Assembly (NCBI RefSeq): GCF_047495875.1
Contig: NC_092485.1
Coordinates: 5,218,890 to 5,282,889, forward strand
Direction: 5' to 3'
Length of the DNA: 64,000 nucleotides
From: Pithys albifrons albifrons
Taxonomy: Eukaryota; Chordata; Aves; Passeriformes; Thamnophilidae
Made by a program: the position numbers and the translations under genes. Under the pieces are notes generated by a model, which worked only from the letters and a program-made list of their open reading frames with translations, made no database searches and was not told the DNA's origin. Positions within the stretch are counted from its first letter, which is position 1. Every line of letters starts with the position of its first letter. Positions 46,761 through 58,699 of the stretch are shown here, piece after piece.

Positions 46761-48262
46761 GCCAGTCCAGCCCCACAGAATGTGGGTTCATCCCTGTGGT
46801 TTATTATTCACCTCCATGAGCAGCAGAGACATTCCTGGGCCTGCAGAGCCCCTTTGTTCTCACCTGAGAGCTCAGGGAGGTCCTGCCTGGGACCAACCTC
46901 CTCCTGCTTTGGGGATAGGCAAACATCAGATCTGTTCATCTCCCTCATCCACTTAGTGGGTCGCTTTCCTAATTTACCTTGGCTTTTCCCTCTTGGTTTC
47001 CTGGGACTGCTCTGCTGCTGTTGCAAAGGAAAGGAATTATTATTCAGAAAAGAAGTGGGAGAGATGCTATAAATGTAAAGCACAGGAGCAATCCTTAATC
47101 ATCCTCATCATTAGTTAATTGCCGTAGCCTGAGTCCATTCCAAGGAGAACACAGAGTGTTAAATATAGATGTAGAAATTGGAGTTATTTTTGTGGTTTCG
47201 TGCTCTTTGAAGCGGGTTCTGCCTCCTGCTCCCCCCAGGATGTCACCAGTGGGGACAGGCAGAGCAGCTCCGGGCTGGGGGAGCTCCCACCCAGAGCTCT
47301 TGGAGCCTCTCCAGCTGCAGCAATGCCTGACAAATGACTGCAATTAAGATCCTGCTCTATTTCCCACTCAGCTTTTGGGGAAAACCTGTGAAATACCTGC
47401 TTCCAACAGCACCCTGTCCAAAGGCACGTCAGGAACTCTGAGGCAGAGGCAGGAGCTGAGCCAGGAGCAGCTGAATCCTCCCAGTGCTGCATCCCTCTTT
47501 CTTCCACAGATGGAACCCTTTCCATCATCCCTTCCTTGGCTCTCAGACCAGCAGAAGTCTTTGCTCTCCACATTCCCCTCCCATTTCAGAGCCCTTTCTT
47601 TCCCCGTGTGTACCTTCATTCTGTGTCCTTGCTGCATTTTCTCCCTTCCTCCCTCCCTCCTTCCTCTTTCAATCCACTCCACTAAACATTTCCCTCTCAA
47701 TTAGGGTCGTGGCACCTGTGGAGAGCAGCTGGCCATGGAGCAGGGAGGGCTGCAAAGCACGTGGAGTGGCTCTGGCCTCAATTACCTGTCCAGAGATTTC
47801 TCCAGCCTGGCACTTGTAAAAATGATTTATGGTTAACTCCTCCTTGGCAGTGAGGACAGAGAGAGCTGATCCTGCTCCAGCCCAGGAGCAGAGCGAGGGA
47901 GAGCCATTCCATGCCCCCCTCCAGCTGCCTGGATTAGTGGGAGCTCTGGGAGCTAAATCCCTTGGCAGTGCCCACAGCACGGACAGTGGCTCCCAGAGAT
48001 AAAGCCCCGGTGGATGCTGAGTGAATCCCTGAGCTCCCAGGGCTGGCAGAGAGGCGGGTGCCAGGCTGCCCGAGTCTCATCACCATAGAGATGGCAGCCT
48101 GCCCCTTCCCAGCCCATCCTGCTGGGCTCTGAGCCTCGGATCCTTCGGCGTTTGGCTGTGGGGTCAGAGCTGGGACAGAGCAGTGAGCAGAGTTACAGAG
48201 TGAGTGGGACAGGGAGAGTCTGGGCACAGCCCTGCCCTTGGTGGGGGACCCTCTGTGGGTGG
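46761..48262. other. Unique sequence, 1.5 kb
   Basis: No gene recognised. 47480-47510 is a pyrimidine tract ending in cttccacag, like a 3' splice site, but what follows is itself pyrimidine-rich and not exon-like. 47640-47670 is a (CCCT)n-like tract. Confidence 0.45.
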
Positions 48263-48603
48263 GCATGGGAGTCCCTGGGCATCCAGGTGTGTCCCTGGGC
48301 ACCCAGGTGAGTCCCTGAGCACCCAGGTGTGTCCCTGGGCATCCAGGGGTGTCCCTGGTCATGCTGTATGGCAGTGCCTGAGCACCCAGGTTGGTCCCTG
48401 GGCATTCAGGTGTGTCCCTGAGCACCCAGGTGTGTCCCTGAGCACCCAGGGGTGTTCCTGGGCACCCAGGTGTGTCCCTGAGCACCCAGAGGTGTCCCTG
48501 GGCATCCAGGTCTGTCCCTGAGCACCCAGGTGTGTCCCTGAGCACCCAGGGGTGTTCCTGGGCACCCAGGTCTGTCCCTGAGCACCCAGGGGTGTCCCTG
48601 GCA
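48263..48603. repeat. 20-bp minisatellite, about 17 copies
   Basis: Unit gtgtccctgagcacccaggt with variants gagcac/gggcac/gggcat and aggtgt/aggggt/aggtct. A non-repeat insert (catgctgtatggcagtgcc) lies near 48360-48378. Confidence 0.93.
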
Positions 48604-50009
48604 GTGCTGGACTCCACGTGCTGCTCCAGGTGATAACACACCGGTGTGTGTGGATGTCACAGCGTGTGACATGAGCCGCGGTGGCACAGCTGGAGCCTGG
48701 GTGGGCTCCATCCACCCCTGGGCTGCCAAGCCAGGGGGCTGGGACAGGGTGAGTGTGGGGTGTGGGCATTCCAGGCATCCATGTCCTTGAGCAGCAGCTC
48801 AGGAGAGGAGGATTAAATGCCAAGTGCTCCGTGGAGCTGTGCCGGGGGCTAAAGCCTGATGGATGGGACCTGCTGGCCTGGTGACAGGCACCTGGGCTTG
48901 GTGGCATCTCTGCTCTCTGGCAACACTCCCACTGCCTCCCACTGCTCCAGATTCCGCTGTGCTGAGCTCAGCTGGGCCCTGGCTGCATCCCCAGGGATGC
49001 TGGGGGGCGGGGGGATGTGCATGAGAGGTCCTGTCCTGTGGGGGGGCTGCACACACGTGTTCATGTGTGTGCCAACAGGAGCAGCTCCCGGGGGCAGGGG
49101 GTGCCCACGTGGGCCCTGCTGGGGGGTGTTTGGGGGGCACACACAGCCTTTGTGTTGGTGTGTCACCCAAAACAAGGGGAATGAGGGGCTTCATTCCCTC
49201 CCTGTCTCCTGGTGCAGGGATGTGGTGAGGGGGGTGGCAGAATGTGACCCCCCTGCAGACATTCAGACTGACCTTCAGCCCCAGAGCTGGGGCTGCTCTC
49301 CCACACTGCTCCCTGAGCCCTGTTGCCCTCCAGCAGCAGCACCTCCCTGGAATGTGGGTCTGTGGACATGCTGCCTCCCCTCAGCCAGTGTTTCTCCACC
49401 ATAATCCATCTGTTCCCCTCTTTTAGGAGACTGGCAGGGTCTGTGCTGCCCTCTCAGCTGGATCTGAGCCACCCTCTGCTCCCAGCTAAGCCTCAGTCCC
49501 TTTGGATGCTGCTCATCCCAGGAAAACACCTCTCAGCAGGGGGGAGATTGGGCAGAGCATCTCAAAGGGGATAGAAAGGCAAAGTCAAAACTTAATAAGA
49601 CATTAAGACAACAGATTCATTAAAAAGTCATTAGTCTCTGTCACGAGTGGCTTTAATTAACAAATGCCAGGAACTGCGGTACTGTCTTGTTGCTGCCACT
49701 GCCTCAACAGTCTTGTGACCACCTGAATGCCACTAATTAAATGCCATTTAAAGTTCCCCCAAACCTGGCAGCACATTTGCCACACTCTGCCAATTCTTCT
49801 CTGCAGCCTCCAAATGCACCTCGTTTGTCATTGTCCTCCCCACACAGGGGGTGGTGTTTCCTGGAAAACATTCCCTCCCTCCCTCCCCTCCCAGGAAGGG
49901 CTTTCCAAAGGTTGTTCCCATCTCCCAGTCCTTCAGCCAATCCCACATTCCTCCTGTGGATTTTAGGCCGTGGGAACATTGGCAGTGCTGAGGGGAGAGC
50001 TGAGCTCTC
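48604..50009. other. Unique sequence, 1.4 kb
   Basis: No gene recognised. 49570-49745 is AT-rich (ggctttaattaacaaatgcc, ccactaattaaatgcc) and resembles conserved non-coding sequence. 49005-49130 has several G runs. Confidence 0.45.
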
Positions 50010-50425
50010 AGTGAAACAGAGACTTGGACAAGGTCTGCTTGGAGATGTCCCTGCTCATGGCATGGGCTAAATGACCTTCAGAGGTCCCCTCCAAACCATT
50101 CCATGGTTCCATGAAGGTGTTTTCCTCATCTATGACCTTCAAAGGTCCCCTCCAAACAATTCCATGGTTCCATGAAGGTGTTCCTCATCTATGACCTCCA
50201 GAGGTCCCCTCCAAACAATTCCATGGTTCCATGAAGGTGTTCCTCATCTATGACCTCCAGAGGTCCCCTCCAAACAATTCCATGGTTCCATGAAGGTGTC
50301 CCTCATCTATGACCTCCAGAGGTCCCCTCCAAACCATTTCATGGTTCCATGAAGGTGTTTTCCTCATCTGTGACCTTCAGAGGTCCCCTCCAAACCATTC
50401 CATGATTCCATGAAGGTGTCCCTCA
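50010..50425 (+). repeat. CR1 tail expanded into a 59-bp tandem array
   Basis: 50010-50120 is a forward CR1 3' end (gtccctgctcatggcatggg, gaccttcagaggtcccctcc, aaaccattccatggttccat). Its last 40 bp plus about 19 bp of flank (gaaggtgttcctcatctatg) then repeat six times, with period 59-61 bp, to 50425. The ccatggttccatg words fall near 50101, 50162, 50221, 50281, 50339 and 50399. The array is thus a minisatellite born from a retrotransposon terminus. Confidence 0.93.
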
Positions 50426-52004
50426 TCTAAGGCTCCTCCAGCCTCATCAGTTCATCCCAAGCAAAGGAAGATCCTCATTCCTTCTCCCTTCCATGGGTGA
50501 CAGTTCCAGTGGGACCCCCATTCCAACTGCAGGCAAACCCAGGCTCTCCTCTCCCTCCTGTCCCTGGAAATCTCTGGGAATGGGGAGAAGGAAGGGATTG
50601 CCATGTCCATTTTTCTTCTCATCCAGTGAGACCACTGATGGTCTGACCATGAGCTGCCTCGTGTGGGTCCCCTTTGGGCCAAGCCCTCCTCAGACTCCCA
50701 GCTCTCCCAGCTTGGAGTTTTATCCAGGACATTCCCATGCAGAGCTCCTCCTACCCCCCCTGAGCTCCTCGACTCCAACCACCTTCCCCTCCCATCATTT
50801 CCCCTCTGGAAATATCCCGTCTGTTCCTTGAGTAATGGGATTCCTTTGTGCAATTTCAGGCTCCTTAATACTTCCCAGTGACCTCTATTGGCAAAATCAA
50901 ATCGAATCAATTTAACCACAGGCTCCTGATTTCCCTGAGTTTCCCTTTGCTCATATTGTCATTAATGTTCCTCGAGGTTCTTTGATCTGACAATCAAAGG
51001 TGTCCCTTTGGCTGCAAACACAGCAGCAAACACACCATCCATAAAATATACACCATCCTCAGACTGGGATTTCCATAACAGGGACACTGAAGGCATCAAA
51101 AGGAATTGGATATGAAGCTTAGGAGCAATTATAGCTCCTGTGGAGGGGAGGGGACTGGGAAAGGGGGGCAGTGGCTGGTAAATGCTGGGGTGTGCCTCAG
51201 CTCTCAGTGACACTCACCCTGGTTAACTCTTCCCCAAGAAATTCCCAGTCCTGACAACTCCAAACCTCCCCACGGTCCCCTTGTTTTCCCTCTGAGTGGC
51301 AGCAGCTGTGCAGACACATCTGGGCAGAGCAGCTTGGACTTCTGCACACACACCAGCCCAGCACGAGGGGCTGAGCCCCGAGCAGGGACCACAGGCTGAG
51401 TCTTTCCAAAGGGATTTGCAGCTGGATACGGCTCAAGGCACAGGGGATGCTCCAGAGCTCCAGTGAGGGAGGTGGTGGGAAATGCCATAAATCAGAGTGT
51501 CACTCAGTCACCTCTCCTGAATTTGGGAAATTGCTCTGGAAAGGGTTCCAAGCAGCAGCTCAGGCCCTGCACACAAAGCCAAGGCCCAATCCAAATCTAC
51601 CCAGGCACCAAAATTAATCCTAATTAAAGAAGCCCAAGCCTGTGTTTCACATGCCAGATTCACCAGCACAGCCTGGTGGTGCCAGGTAAGTGGATCTGGT
51701 GGAGATTTGGGGCTAGAGGGTCTCTGAGAAGGCAAAAGGCAAATAAACCCTCCAAAACTCAACATTTTTTGGTACCCTTCTTTTTGGTAAAGGTCTCCTT
51801 TGTGGAGCTGAGCAACATCCCTTGAATTTTCTGCTTTATTCCCTCTGATGAGCATCCCTTTGCTCTCACCCTCCTCTCCCTCCTGCCCCTGCCTGCTGCT
51901 CACCCTCAGCCCAGCAGCAAGACTTATCTATCCCTCAGCCTAAACAAACCTGGAGATAAATAATCCGAGAATTTGTAGATGCTTGATCGTCATGGCAACC
52001 CTGC
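50426..52004. other. Unique sequence, 1.6 kb
   Basis: No gene recognised. 50870-51020 and 51590-51640 are AT-rich. Nothing repetitive. Confidence 0.5.
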
Positions 52005-52115
52005 AGCCCTCCTCCTCCTCCTCCTCCTCTTCCTCCTCTTCCTCCTCCTCTTTCTCCTCCTCCTCCTCTTTCTCCTCCTCCTCCTCTTTCTCCTCCTCCT
52101 CCTCCTCCTCCTCCC
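52005..52115. repeat. CTC/TTC trinucleotide microsatellite
   Basis: About 110 bp of ctc triplets with ttc interruptions at fairly even spacing (ctcctcctcctctttctcct). All-pyrimidine on the plus strand with approximate mirror symmetry, a candidate for triplex (H-DNA). Minus-strand translation would give Glu/Lys runs. Confidence 0.95.
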
Positions 52116-52751
52116 TGCCTGCCCGCGGTGGGGGCTGGCTGTGGCTCCAACCAGGAGCATTCCTGATCTCCAGCAGCTTTGCAGGACTCCAATCCACCTG
52201 GATCATCCCTGGATCCATGTCCAGTTCTCTTTGCCCCTGGGTTTTGTCCCTGTTTAGCACAGGGCACTGCCCAAGGCAGCTGGGACTGTCACCAGTGCCC
52301 CGTGCCCAGCCCAGCTGCCTCCACTGCCAGGAACTGGGGCACAGTGTGGGCAAAGGGCTCTTCCTGCCCAATCTGAGTCTAATCATCCCCCCTGGAGCAG
52401 CATAAATATAGTTTAGTGCACTAAAAACCAGGTCCCAGGTTTGCTCTCCCCTTTCTGCACATGTACAACGTGCATTATTCTCCCTGCTCCATCCTCTTAA
52501 CTCTGATGGGTTTTGCCTTCCAGCAATGCAAGTCTTAAGCCAGCTCTCAGCTGGCAGGGCCACGGATTTCTCCCCTCCCAGTTCTCTGGCTTTACTGGGC
52601 ATTGAGATCCAAGACATTCAGTGTGTGATGCCAGGGGAGCTGGGGGGCAGCTCGGAGGGGATGCACAGGGCCAGTCCCGTCCCCAGTGAGGGAATCCAAG
52701 GCTGTGCCAGGCTCTGGGGCAGGGCCTGACCCTGCTCAGTGCTCCTGGTCC
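52116..52751. other. Unique sequence
   Basis: No gene or repeat recognised. Confidence 0.5.
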
Positions 52752-53483
52752 TGCGGGAGGGGCTGAGCCCCCTCTGCCATCGGGGAGGGGCTGAGCCCTC
52801 TGTGGCACCGGGGAGGGGCTGAGCCCGCTGTGGCATCGGGGAGAGGCTGAGCCCCCTCTGCCATCGGGGAGAGGCTGAGCCCGCTGTGGCATCGGGGAGG
52901 GGCTGAGCCCGCTGTGGCACCGGGGAGAGGCTGAGCCCGCTGTGGCACCGGGGAGGGGCTGAGCCCGCTGTGGCATCGGGGAGAGGCTGAGCCCGCTGTG
53001 GCACCGGGGAGAGGCTGAGCCCTCTGTGGCATCGGGGAGAGGCTGAGTCCGCTGTGGCATCGGGGAGAGGCTGAGCCCCCTCTGCCATCGGGGAGAGGCT
53101 GAGCCCTCTGTGGCATCGGGGAGAGGCTGAGCCCCCTCTGCCATCGGGGAGGGGCTGAGCCCTCTGTGGCATCGGGGAGAGGCTGAGCCCCCTCTGCCAT
53201 CGGGGAGGGGCTGAGCCCGCTGTGGCATCGGGGAGAGGCTGAGCCCGCTGTGGCATCGGGGAGAGGCTGAGCCCGCTGTGGCATCGGGGAGGGGCTGAGC
53301 CCCCTCTGCCATCGGGGAGGGGCTGAGCCCGCTGTGGCATCGGGGAGAGGCTGAGCCCTCTGTGGCACCGGGGAGGGGCTGAGCCCGCTGTGGCATCGGG
53401 GAGGGGCTGAGCCCGCTGTGGCATCGGGGAGGGGCTGAGCCCTCTGTGGCACCGGGGAGGGGCTGAGCCCGCTGTGGCATCGC
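52752..53483. repeat. 28-bp CpG-containing minisatellite, about 26 copies
   Basis: Unit ggggagaggctgagcccgct plus gtggcatc, steady 28-bp period. Variants are gaggctg/ggggctg, cccgctgtggc/ccctctgtggc/ccccctctgcc and catcg/caccg. Each unit carries one to two CpG, so the array mimics a CpG island. Minus-strand frames of 260-414 codons are by-products. Confidence 0.96.
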
Positions 53484-53811
53484 TGCCTCCGGGCAGAGAC
53501 GCTGCAAACCCTCCTCAAAGGCAGCGCCGGCGCCCGGGGCTTTAATTACACGCTTGGTATTCTGTTCAGTTCGAGACCAGGTATTATTTATAAAAATAGA
53601 AAGCAGGAGAAACAGGGGGAGAGGAAAAATATCAAAGGGCTCTTGAATTTTCATGCTGGATGTGAGCAAAGCAGCCTCTTGGATCAGCCCACAGCCCGTG
53701 AGGATGCAGGGCTGGAGTGGGGAGAACAGACCCACAGGCACAGGGATCCCGTGGGGATCTGGGCCCTTGGCATGGCACCAACAGGGGCTGTGGGGAGCCC
53801 AGACCCACTGG
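53484..53811. other. Unique sequence
   Basis: No gene recognised. Contains an AT-rich patch (gctttaattacacg at 53539-53552, tattatttataaaaatag). Confidence 0.5.
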
Positions 53812-53945
53812 CACCCACTACTGGGGGTCCACAGGACCCAGTCCCATCAGCACCCCACTAATGGGGTCCACAGAGCCCAGTCCCAGCAATATCCCATTAA
53901 TGGGGCCCAAGAGGAGCCCAACCCATTGGACCCCACTAATGGGGG
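53812..53945. repeat. 38-bp degenerate minisatellite, about 4 copies
   Basis: Units of the form cccactaatggggtccacag plus agcccagtcccagcaat. Degenerate but the ccactaatggggtc word recurs. Confidence 0.8.
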
Positions 53946-54947
53946 TCTAATCCTGCCCATGGCTCAGCCCTGGCTCCTGGGCAGGACTTACTGCACTTTG
54001 CAAAGCTGAGGCTTAAACTTCCCCCAAGTCCCTGCAGCGAGAGCTGCAGCCCCAGAGTGGAGGGGGAAAGGGCTGAGCACCCACTGACAGAGGGGACAGT
54101 GTGGCTGTTTTGGTGGCACTGGTGGGGCAGGGCTGGGGGTCCCATCCTGGGGGGCTGCAGGGCAGGGAAGGCTCAGGCTGTCCCTGCTGCTCCATCACAC
54201 ACCAGGGCCATGGCAAGGACAAGGACAAGGCTGAGGGCGAGGACGAGGACGAGGATGAGGACGAAGGCTGCTCATAGATGAGTCATTCACAGTGATTAGA
54301 AAGGGCTCCTTTTTTTTGTTATAAAGGAGCTGTGGAAGGATGCCAGTGAACACAACCCCTGTGACTGCTGCAGGAATCATTCTGGGCAGGAACGAGCAGC
54401 ACAATATTAGTTGCAGGCAAAGAACTTAATTAGCAGATTCAGCAAAGATTCCAATTAAAAAGAAAAAAAAAGAGAGAGATGGGAAGAAAGGCCTGTGTTT
54501 GCCTCCCAGCCCTGCTGGGGATGAGGGGGTGTGGGAGGGCACAGCATCCCTGGGAAGGCTGATCAGAGCCCCAGAGGAGCTGTGAGGGTGATGATGGATT
54601 GGGGAGGATGAGGAGCTTGGGGGGACCTGGGGGGGTGGCTGAGGAGGGACCTGTTTCAGTGAAGGGGGTCACAGTGTGACAAGGGGATCTGATGGCTTTG
54701 CCAGCCCTGGCACCCTGGTTTGAGCATCCCCACCCATCTGGGCTGTGCAGAGGCACCCCCAGCTCCCCCTGCACCCCCCAGCTCAGCATCCCTCCCCTCT
54801 CCTCCCTCCTGCCCCAGCTCTCACAGCAGCAACCCCAGAGGCCAAATATCCCCTCCTGCCACACACTGGCCCCCCAGCAGGATTCTGCTGCTGTGACTTT
54901 ATCCAGAGCTACTCCCAATAATTAGTTCCTTTGCTGAAACCCGCACC
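53946..54947. other. Unique sequence with a short GAG/GAC repeat
   Basis: No gene recognised. 54210-54268 is a hexamer-type tract (aaggacaaggacaaggctga, gaggacgaggacgaggatg). 54450-54478 is A-rich. Confidence 0.6.
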
Positions 54948-55012
54948 AGGGAGAAAGAAAAAAGAAAAAAAGGAAAAAAATAAAAAAGGATTATTTTTAT
55001 TATTCTTTGCAA
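54948..55012. repeat. A-rich tract
   Basis: Runs of A with occasional G (gaaaaaagaaaaaaaggaaa) followed by attatttttattattc. Not a recognised poly(A) tail of a processed copy, because the sequence upstream matches no gene. Confidence 0.8.
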
Positions 55013-55322
55013 ATGCCAGTAATAAGCCACTCTCTGGTGACCTGGGGCAGTGACAGGCCCAGCGAGCATCCAAAGAGCAGCAACAGGGAGGGAATGGCCC
55101 AACAGGAGAAACAAATAAATGCTACATCTTGTAACTGCAGCTTTTGCCTCTGTAGTTTTATTTTATCCATGTTCAGCCTCCAGCACAGACACCACTTAGT
55201 GCTTGTGCAGAGTGAGCAGAGCCTGGAGCCCTGGGGGATCTTCACATGGGAGGGAGCAAAGGGGGGGTGGGAAGCTCTGTGTGTGTGCACAGGTGTCTGA
55301 GGAGGGGGATTGGTGTGCAGGG
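55013..55322. other. Unique sequence
   Basis: No gene or repeat recognised. Confidence 0.5.
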
Positions 55323-55555
55323 AACCACGGAATGGTTTGGGTGGGAAGGGGCCTTAAAGCCCATCCAGTGCCACCCCCTGCCATGGGCAGGGACACCTCC
55401 CGCTGTCCCAGGGTGCTCCAAGCCCTGTCCAACCTGGCCTGGGACGCTCCCAGGGATGGGGCAGCCACAGCTTCTCTGGGCAACCTGTGCCAGGGCCTGC
55501 CCACCCTCCCAGAGAGGAATTTTTTCCTTATGTCCCATCCAGACCCACCCACATG
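55323..55555 (-). mobile_element. CR1 LINE fragment, 3' end
   Basis: Reversed CR1: ccacggaatggtttgggtgg, gaaggggccttaaagcccat, gccatgggcagggacacctc, ctgtccaacctggcctggga, ttctctgggcaacctgtgcc, ccctcccagagaggaatt. Well preserved and close to the array that follows. Confidence 0.95.
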
Positions 55556-55574
55556 ACTGTGTGTGCACCGTGCA

Positions 55575-56292
55575 GGCACATGTGTGAGAGCAGGTCATGT
55601 GTGTGAGAGCAGGACACGTGTGTGAGAGCAGAACACGTGTGAGAGCAGGACACGTGTGAGAGCAGGACATGTGTGTGAGAGCAGGACACACGTGTGTGAG
55701 AGCAGGACACGTGTGTGAGAGCAGGATGTGTGTGAGAGCAGGACATGTGTGTGAGAGCAGGATACACACATGTGTGTGAGAGCAGGACACACATGTGTGA
55801 GAACAGGACACATGTGTGAGAACAGGACATGTGTGAGAGCAGGACACACGTGTGTGAGAGCAGGACATGTGTGTGAGAGCAGGACACACGTGTGTGAGAG
55901 CAGGACACACGTGTGTGAGAGCAGGACACGTGTGAGAGCAGGACACGTGTGTGAGAGCAGGACACATGTGTGAGAGCAGGACACGTGTGAGAGCAGGATA
56001 CACACATGTGTGTGAGAGCAGGACACGTGTGTGAGAGCAGGACACGTGTGTGAGAGCAGGACACACATGTGTGAGAGCAGGACACGTGTGTGAGAGCAGG
56101 ACACGTGTGTGAAAGCAGGACACACGTGTGTGAGAGCAGGACATGTGTGTGAGAGCAGGACACATGTGTGTGAGAGCAGGACACGTGTGAGAGCAGGACA
56201 CGTGTGTGAAAGCAGGACACACATGTGTAAGAGCAAGGCACACGTGTGTGAGAGAGCAGGACACATGTGTAAGAGCAAGGCACACGTGTGTG
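55575..56292. repeat. E-box-bearing minisatellite, about 36 units
   Basis: Unit acacgtgtgtgagagcagg with length varying in two-base steps (about 17-23 bp), because the acac and gtgt flanks differ in length. By manual count about 20 units contain the palindrome CACGTG and most others CATGTG, both CANNTG E-boxes. The alternating purine-pyrimidine part (acacacgtgtgtg) is Z-DNA-prone. Minus-strand frames of about 325-428 codons, giving ALTHVS-type peptides, are by-products of the repeat. Confidence 0.96.
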
Positions 56293-58699
56293 GAGCTGTG
56301 CCCGCCTGTGCCTGCCTGTGCCCCCCCGTGTGCCCCCCAGGCCCCCGTGCCCGTGTGTGAGCACAGGGGAGGGAAGGCGGCTCCATTGCCATGGAAACGC
56401 TGACACTGCTGGTCCAGACCCTGCACCGGCTCTGCCTCCCCCCGGACCCCCCGAGCAGCAGCTCCAGGTGAAGAGCAGCAAAACACGCCCAGGGTGGTGG
56501 GGGGTTCCCTGGGATGGTGCCATCCCACAGGGGCAGTGCCAACCCATGGCCCTGCCTGGCCTGGATGCCCACAGGGGTTTCTCAGCCCTCGTGCTCACCA
56601 CTGGGCTGAACTGGGAGTGGGATGTGCCAGGACCCCACACACTGTGGGGGGCAGTGGGGCACAGTCCAGCAGCTGCCCCATTGCTGGGGGCTCAGGCTGT
56701 GGCGAGGGACACCCACACATCAGCCCTGCCGCCCTGACCACCCCTTCTGTCCCTCCCTCTTACTCATCCCTCACATCCCTGCAGGATTTCTCTCCTCTGT
56801 CACTGCCACCCCAGCAGGGTCCCCAGGGGGGTGGCAGCACAAGCCTGTGTGGGGTGGGATCCTGGGCATGGGGAAGGGGCAGGCGGTTCCCACGTGTCAT
56901 CCTCACCTTTGCACCCTTGCAGAACCCTGGGAAATGAAAACCAAAGCAGACAGTTCATTTTTCATCCCAGGAGACGGGAGGGAAGCAGCGCCCTGAAGCC
57001 AACTCCGTTTTCCAGGTGCATCCCTGCTCCCTGCAGGGCTGGTCACACCTCAGGAGGAGGCAGTGGAAGGGACAACTGCTCCTAAAACCAGCCCCAGGCA
57101 CAGAAGGTGTTAATGGTCCTTCCTGCCACAAATGCAACAAGTTCAGTTGCAACTGGCTGACGCTGCAGACTTTTAATTACATTTTTGTCTGGCAATAAAA
57201 GAAACAAATCTGACTCTTAAAGCAGCACATAATACACGAGGCATCGTTACCAGCCTCTTCCCTGGTTTTTCCTTTCTTTATCAGCCAACGCTGTGCTGTT
57301 TAGGAAGTTTATTTCCCTCTGGACCAATCTCCTGCCTCTAAATTTGAGAGTGGGTGTGGGCAAAGACAGAGAGAGAGATGAGGAGAGAGTCATATAAAAT
57401 TTCTGCAATGCAAAGCTCATTCCATAAACCCCCCACGTTATCCAGCAGTGCTCGATGGCATGTCCATATAAAGGGGGACTCCACCGGCTCTGCCTCACCC
57501 CTGGCACCCTCTTCCCAAGGTGGCTGTAAAGGTTGGCAGTGGGAACAGATAAAGCAGCTGCTCCTCCCGCGATCTGGGGCTGGCACAGGGAGCTGGTCTC
57601 TTTTGGGCTCTAACTGTGGTTGTTCCTGGATTTTATAGTATCACCCCTGATTTACAAGCAGCTTTTATGGTGGCTGTAAAGCAGCCCCAAAGCAGAGAAA
57701 TAAAATAACCAGGAGAACGTTCCCCATTCCCACCCAGTGTGGCCCCTGCAGAGGTGTTGGAGTGGTGGGGGGTGCCAGGGTGAGGGTCCCTCAGGGCATC
57801 CCGGGGTGCAGCCCATGGTGCCTCCAGGAGAGCAGCCAGTTGGGGCAATCTGGGGGTGCTGCTTTAATTTGAAATGGTGTGAGAGGGGTTAATCAGGGCT
57901 GTATAAAACGTGGGGGTTGGGATTGATGTCTTGAAGGTGTCCAGGGGGTGGGGGGGAGAGCTCTTGGATCCGCTTGGAATGAGCTCCTGTGGGAAGGGAG
58001 AAGGACAGGCCCGAATTCAGGACACTCAGAACTGGGATCTGAATTAGGGGCTCACCTCTGGCTTGGGAAGGAGCCTGGAGTCCAGTTCCCTTTGCTGCCT
58101 CAGATTCTGGTGTGACCTTGGCTCGACCCAGTGTTCCAAATGCATGTAGATACCAAAATCAATGGGAGCTTGGAGGTGGATCTTTAAATGTCATTATTGA
58201 TCCAGCCTTTAGCCTGGCTGGGCCTCATTTCCCAGCTCCAGACAAGGCTGGACTGGTGTCCATGGCTGGTCAGTGTGGGGGATCTCTGCTCCCCAATCCT
58301 GGCTGCCCCCATGGCCCTGGGCACATCATCCCTCCCTGCTGCATCTCTGCTCCCCGTTTTTGGGAGTGTTTCTAGGCCGTGTTTAACATGCATGGACTGA
58401 TCTGGAGGGATTTGGAAATTATGCCAAAACAAGCACTAAAAGACACTATTAAAATATATAAAAATACGATGATGAACATAATAATCACAGCATGTTAATA
58501 GAGCCTGATGGCCACAGCGAGGATTTATGGAGAACTCTGGAAAAGCCCAGAGCCAGAACATGATCCCCAAGATTCCCGAAGCCTCCCCAGATTCCTGCCT
58601 CCTAAATTCAAATGTATGTTACTCCTATAAATGGTAATTACCCCATCACTCATCCCTGGTGTCACAGCAGCTCCAGGGCCTCAGACTGTGCCAAGCCTC
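56293..58699. other. Unique sequence, 2.4 kb
   Basis: No gene recognised. 58380-58520 is AT-rich (aaatatataaaaatacg). 57170-57240 is also AT-rich. Plus-strand open frames near 56.3-57 kb have no known domain. Confidence 0.45.

Noticed and set aside
32657..53552. Shared 14-mer gctttaattacacg at 32657-32670 and 53539-53552
   Set aside because: With 64 kb of sequence several shared 14-mers are expected by chance; the flanks do not match.
52497..53741. Minus-strand 414-codon frame at the 28-bp array
   Set aside because: Repeat-derived; no support outside the array.
54948..55012. Poly(A) tail of a processed pseudogene
   Set aside because: No gene-like sequence next to it and no target-site duplication seen.
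55242..56640. Cys/His-rich minus-strand frames (428 and 370 codons) that look like zinc-finger proteins
   Set aside because: The C and H come from translating the acacgtgtgtgagagcagg unit. The spacing does not fit C2H2 or other zinc fingers.
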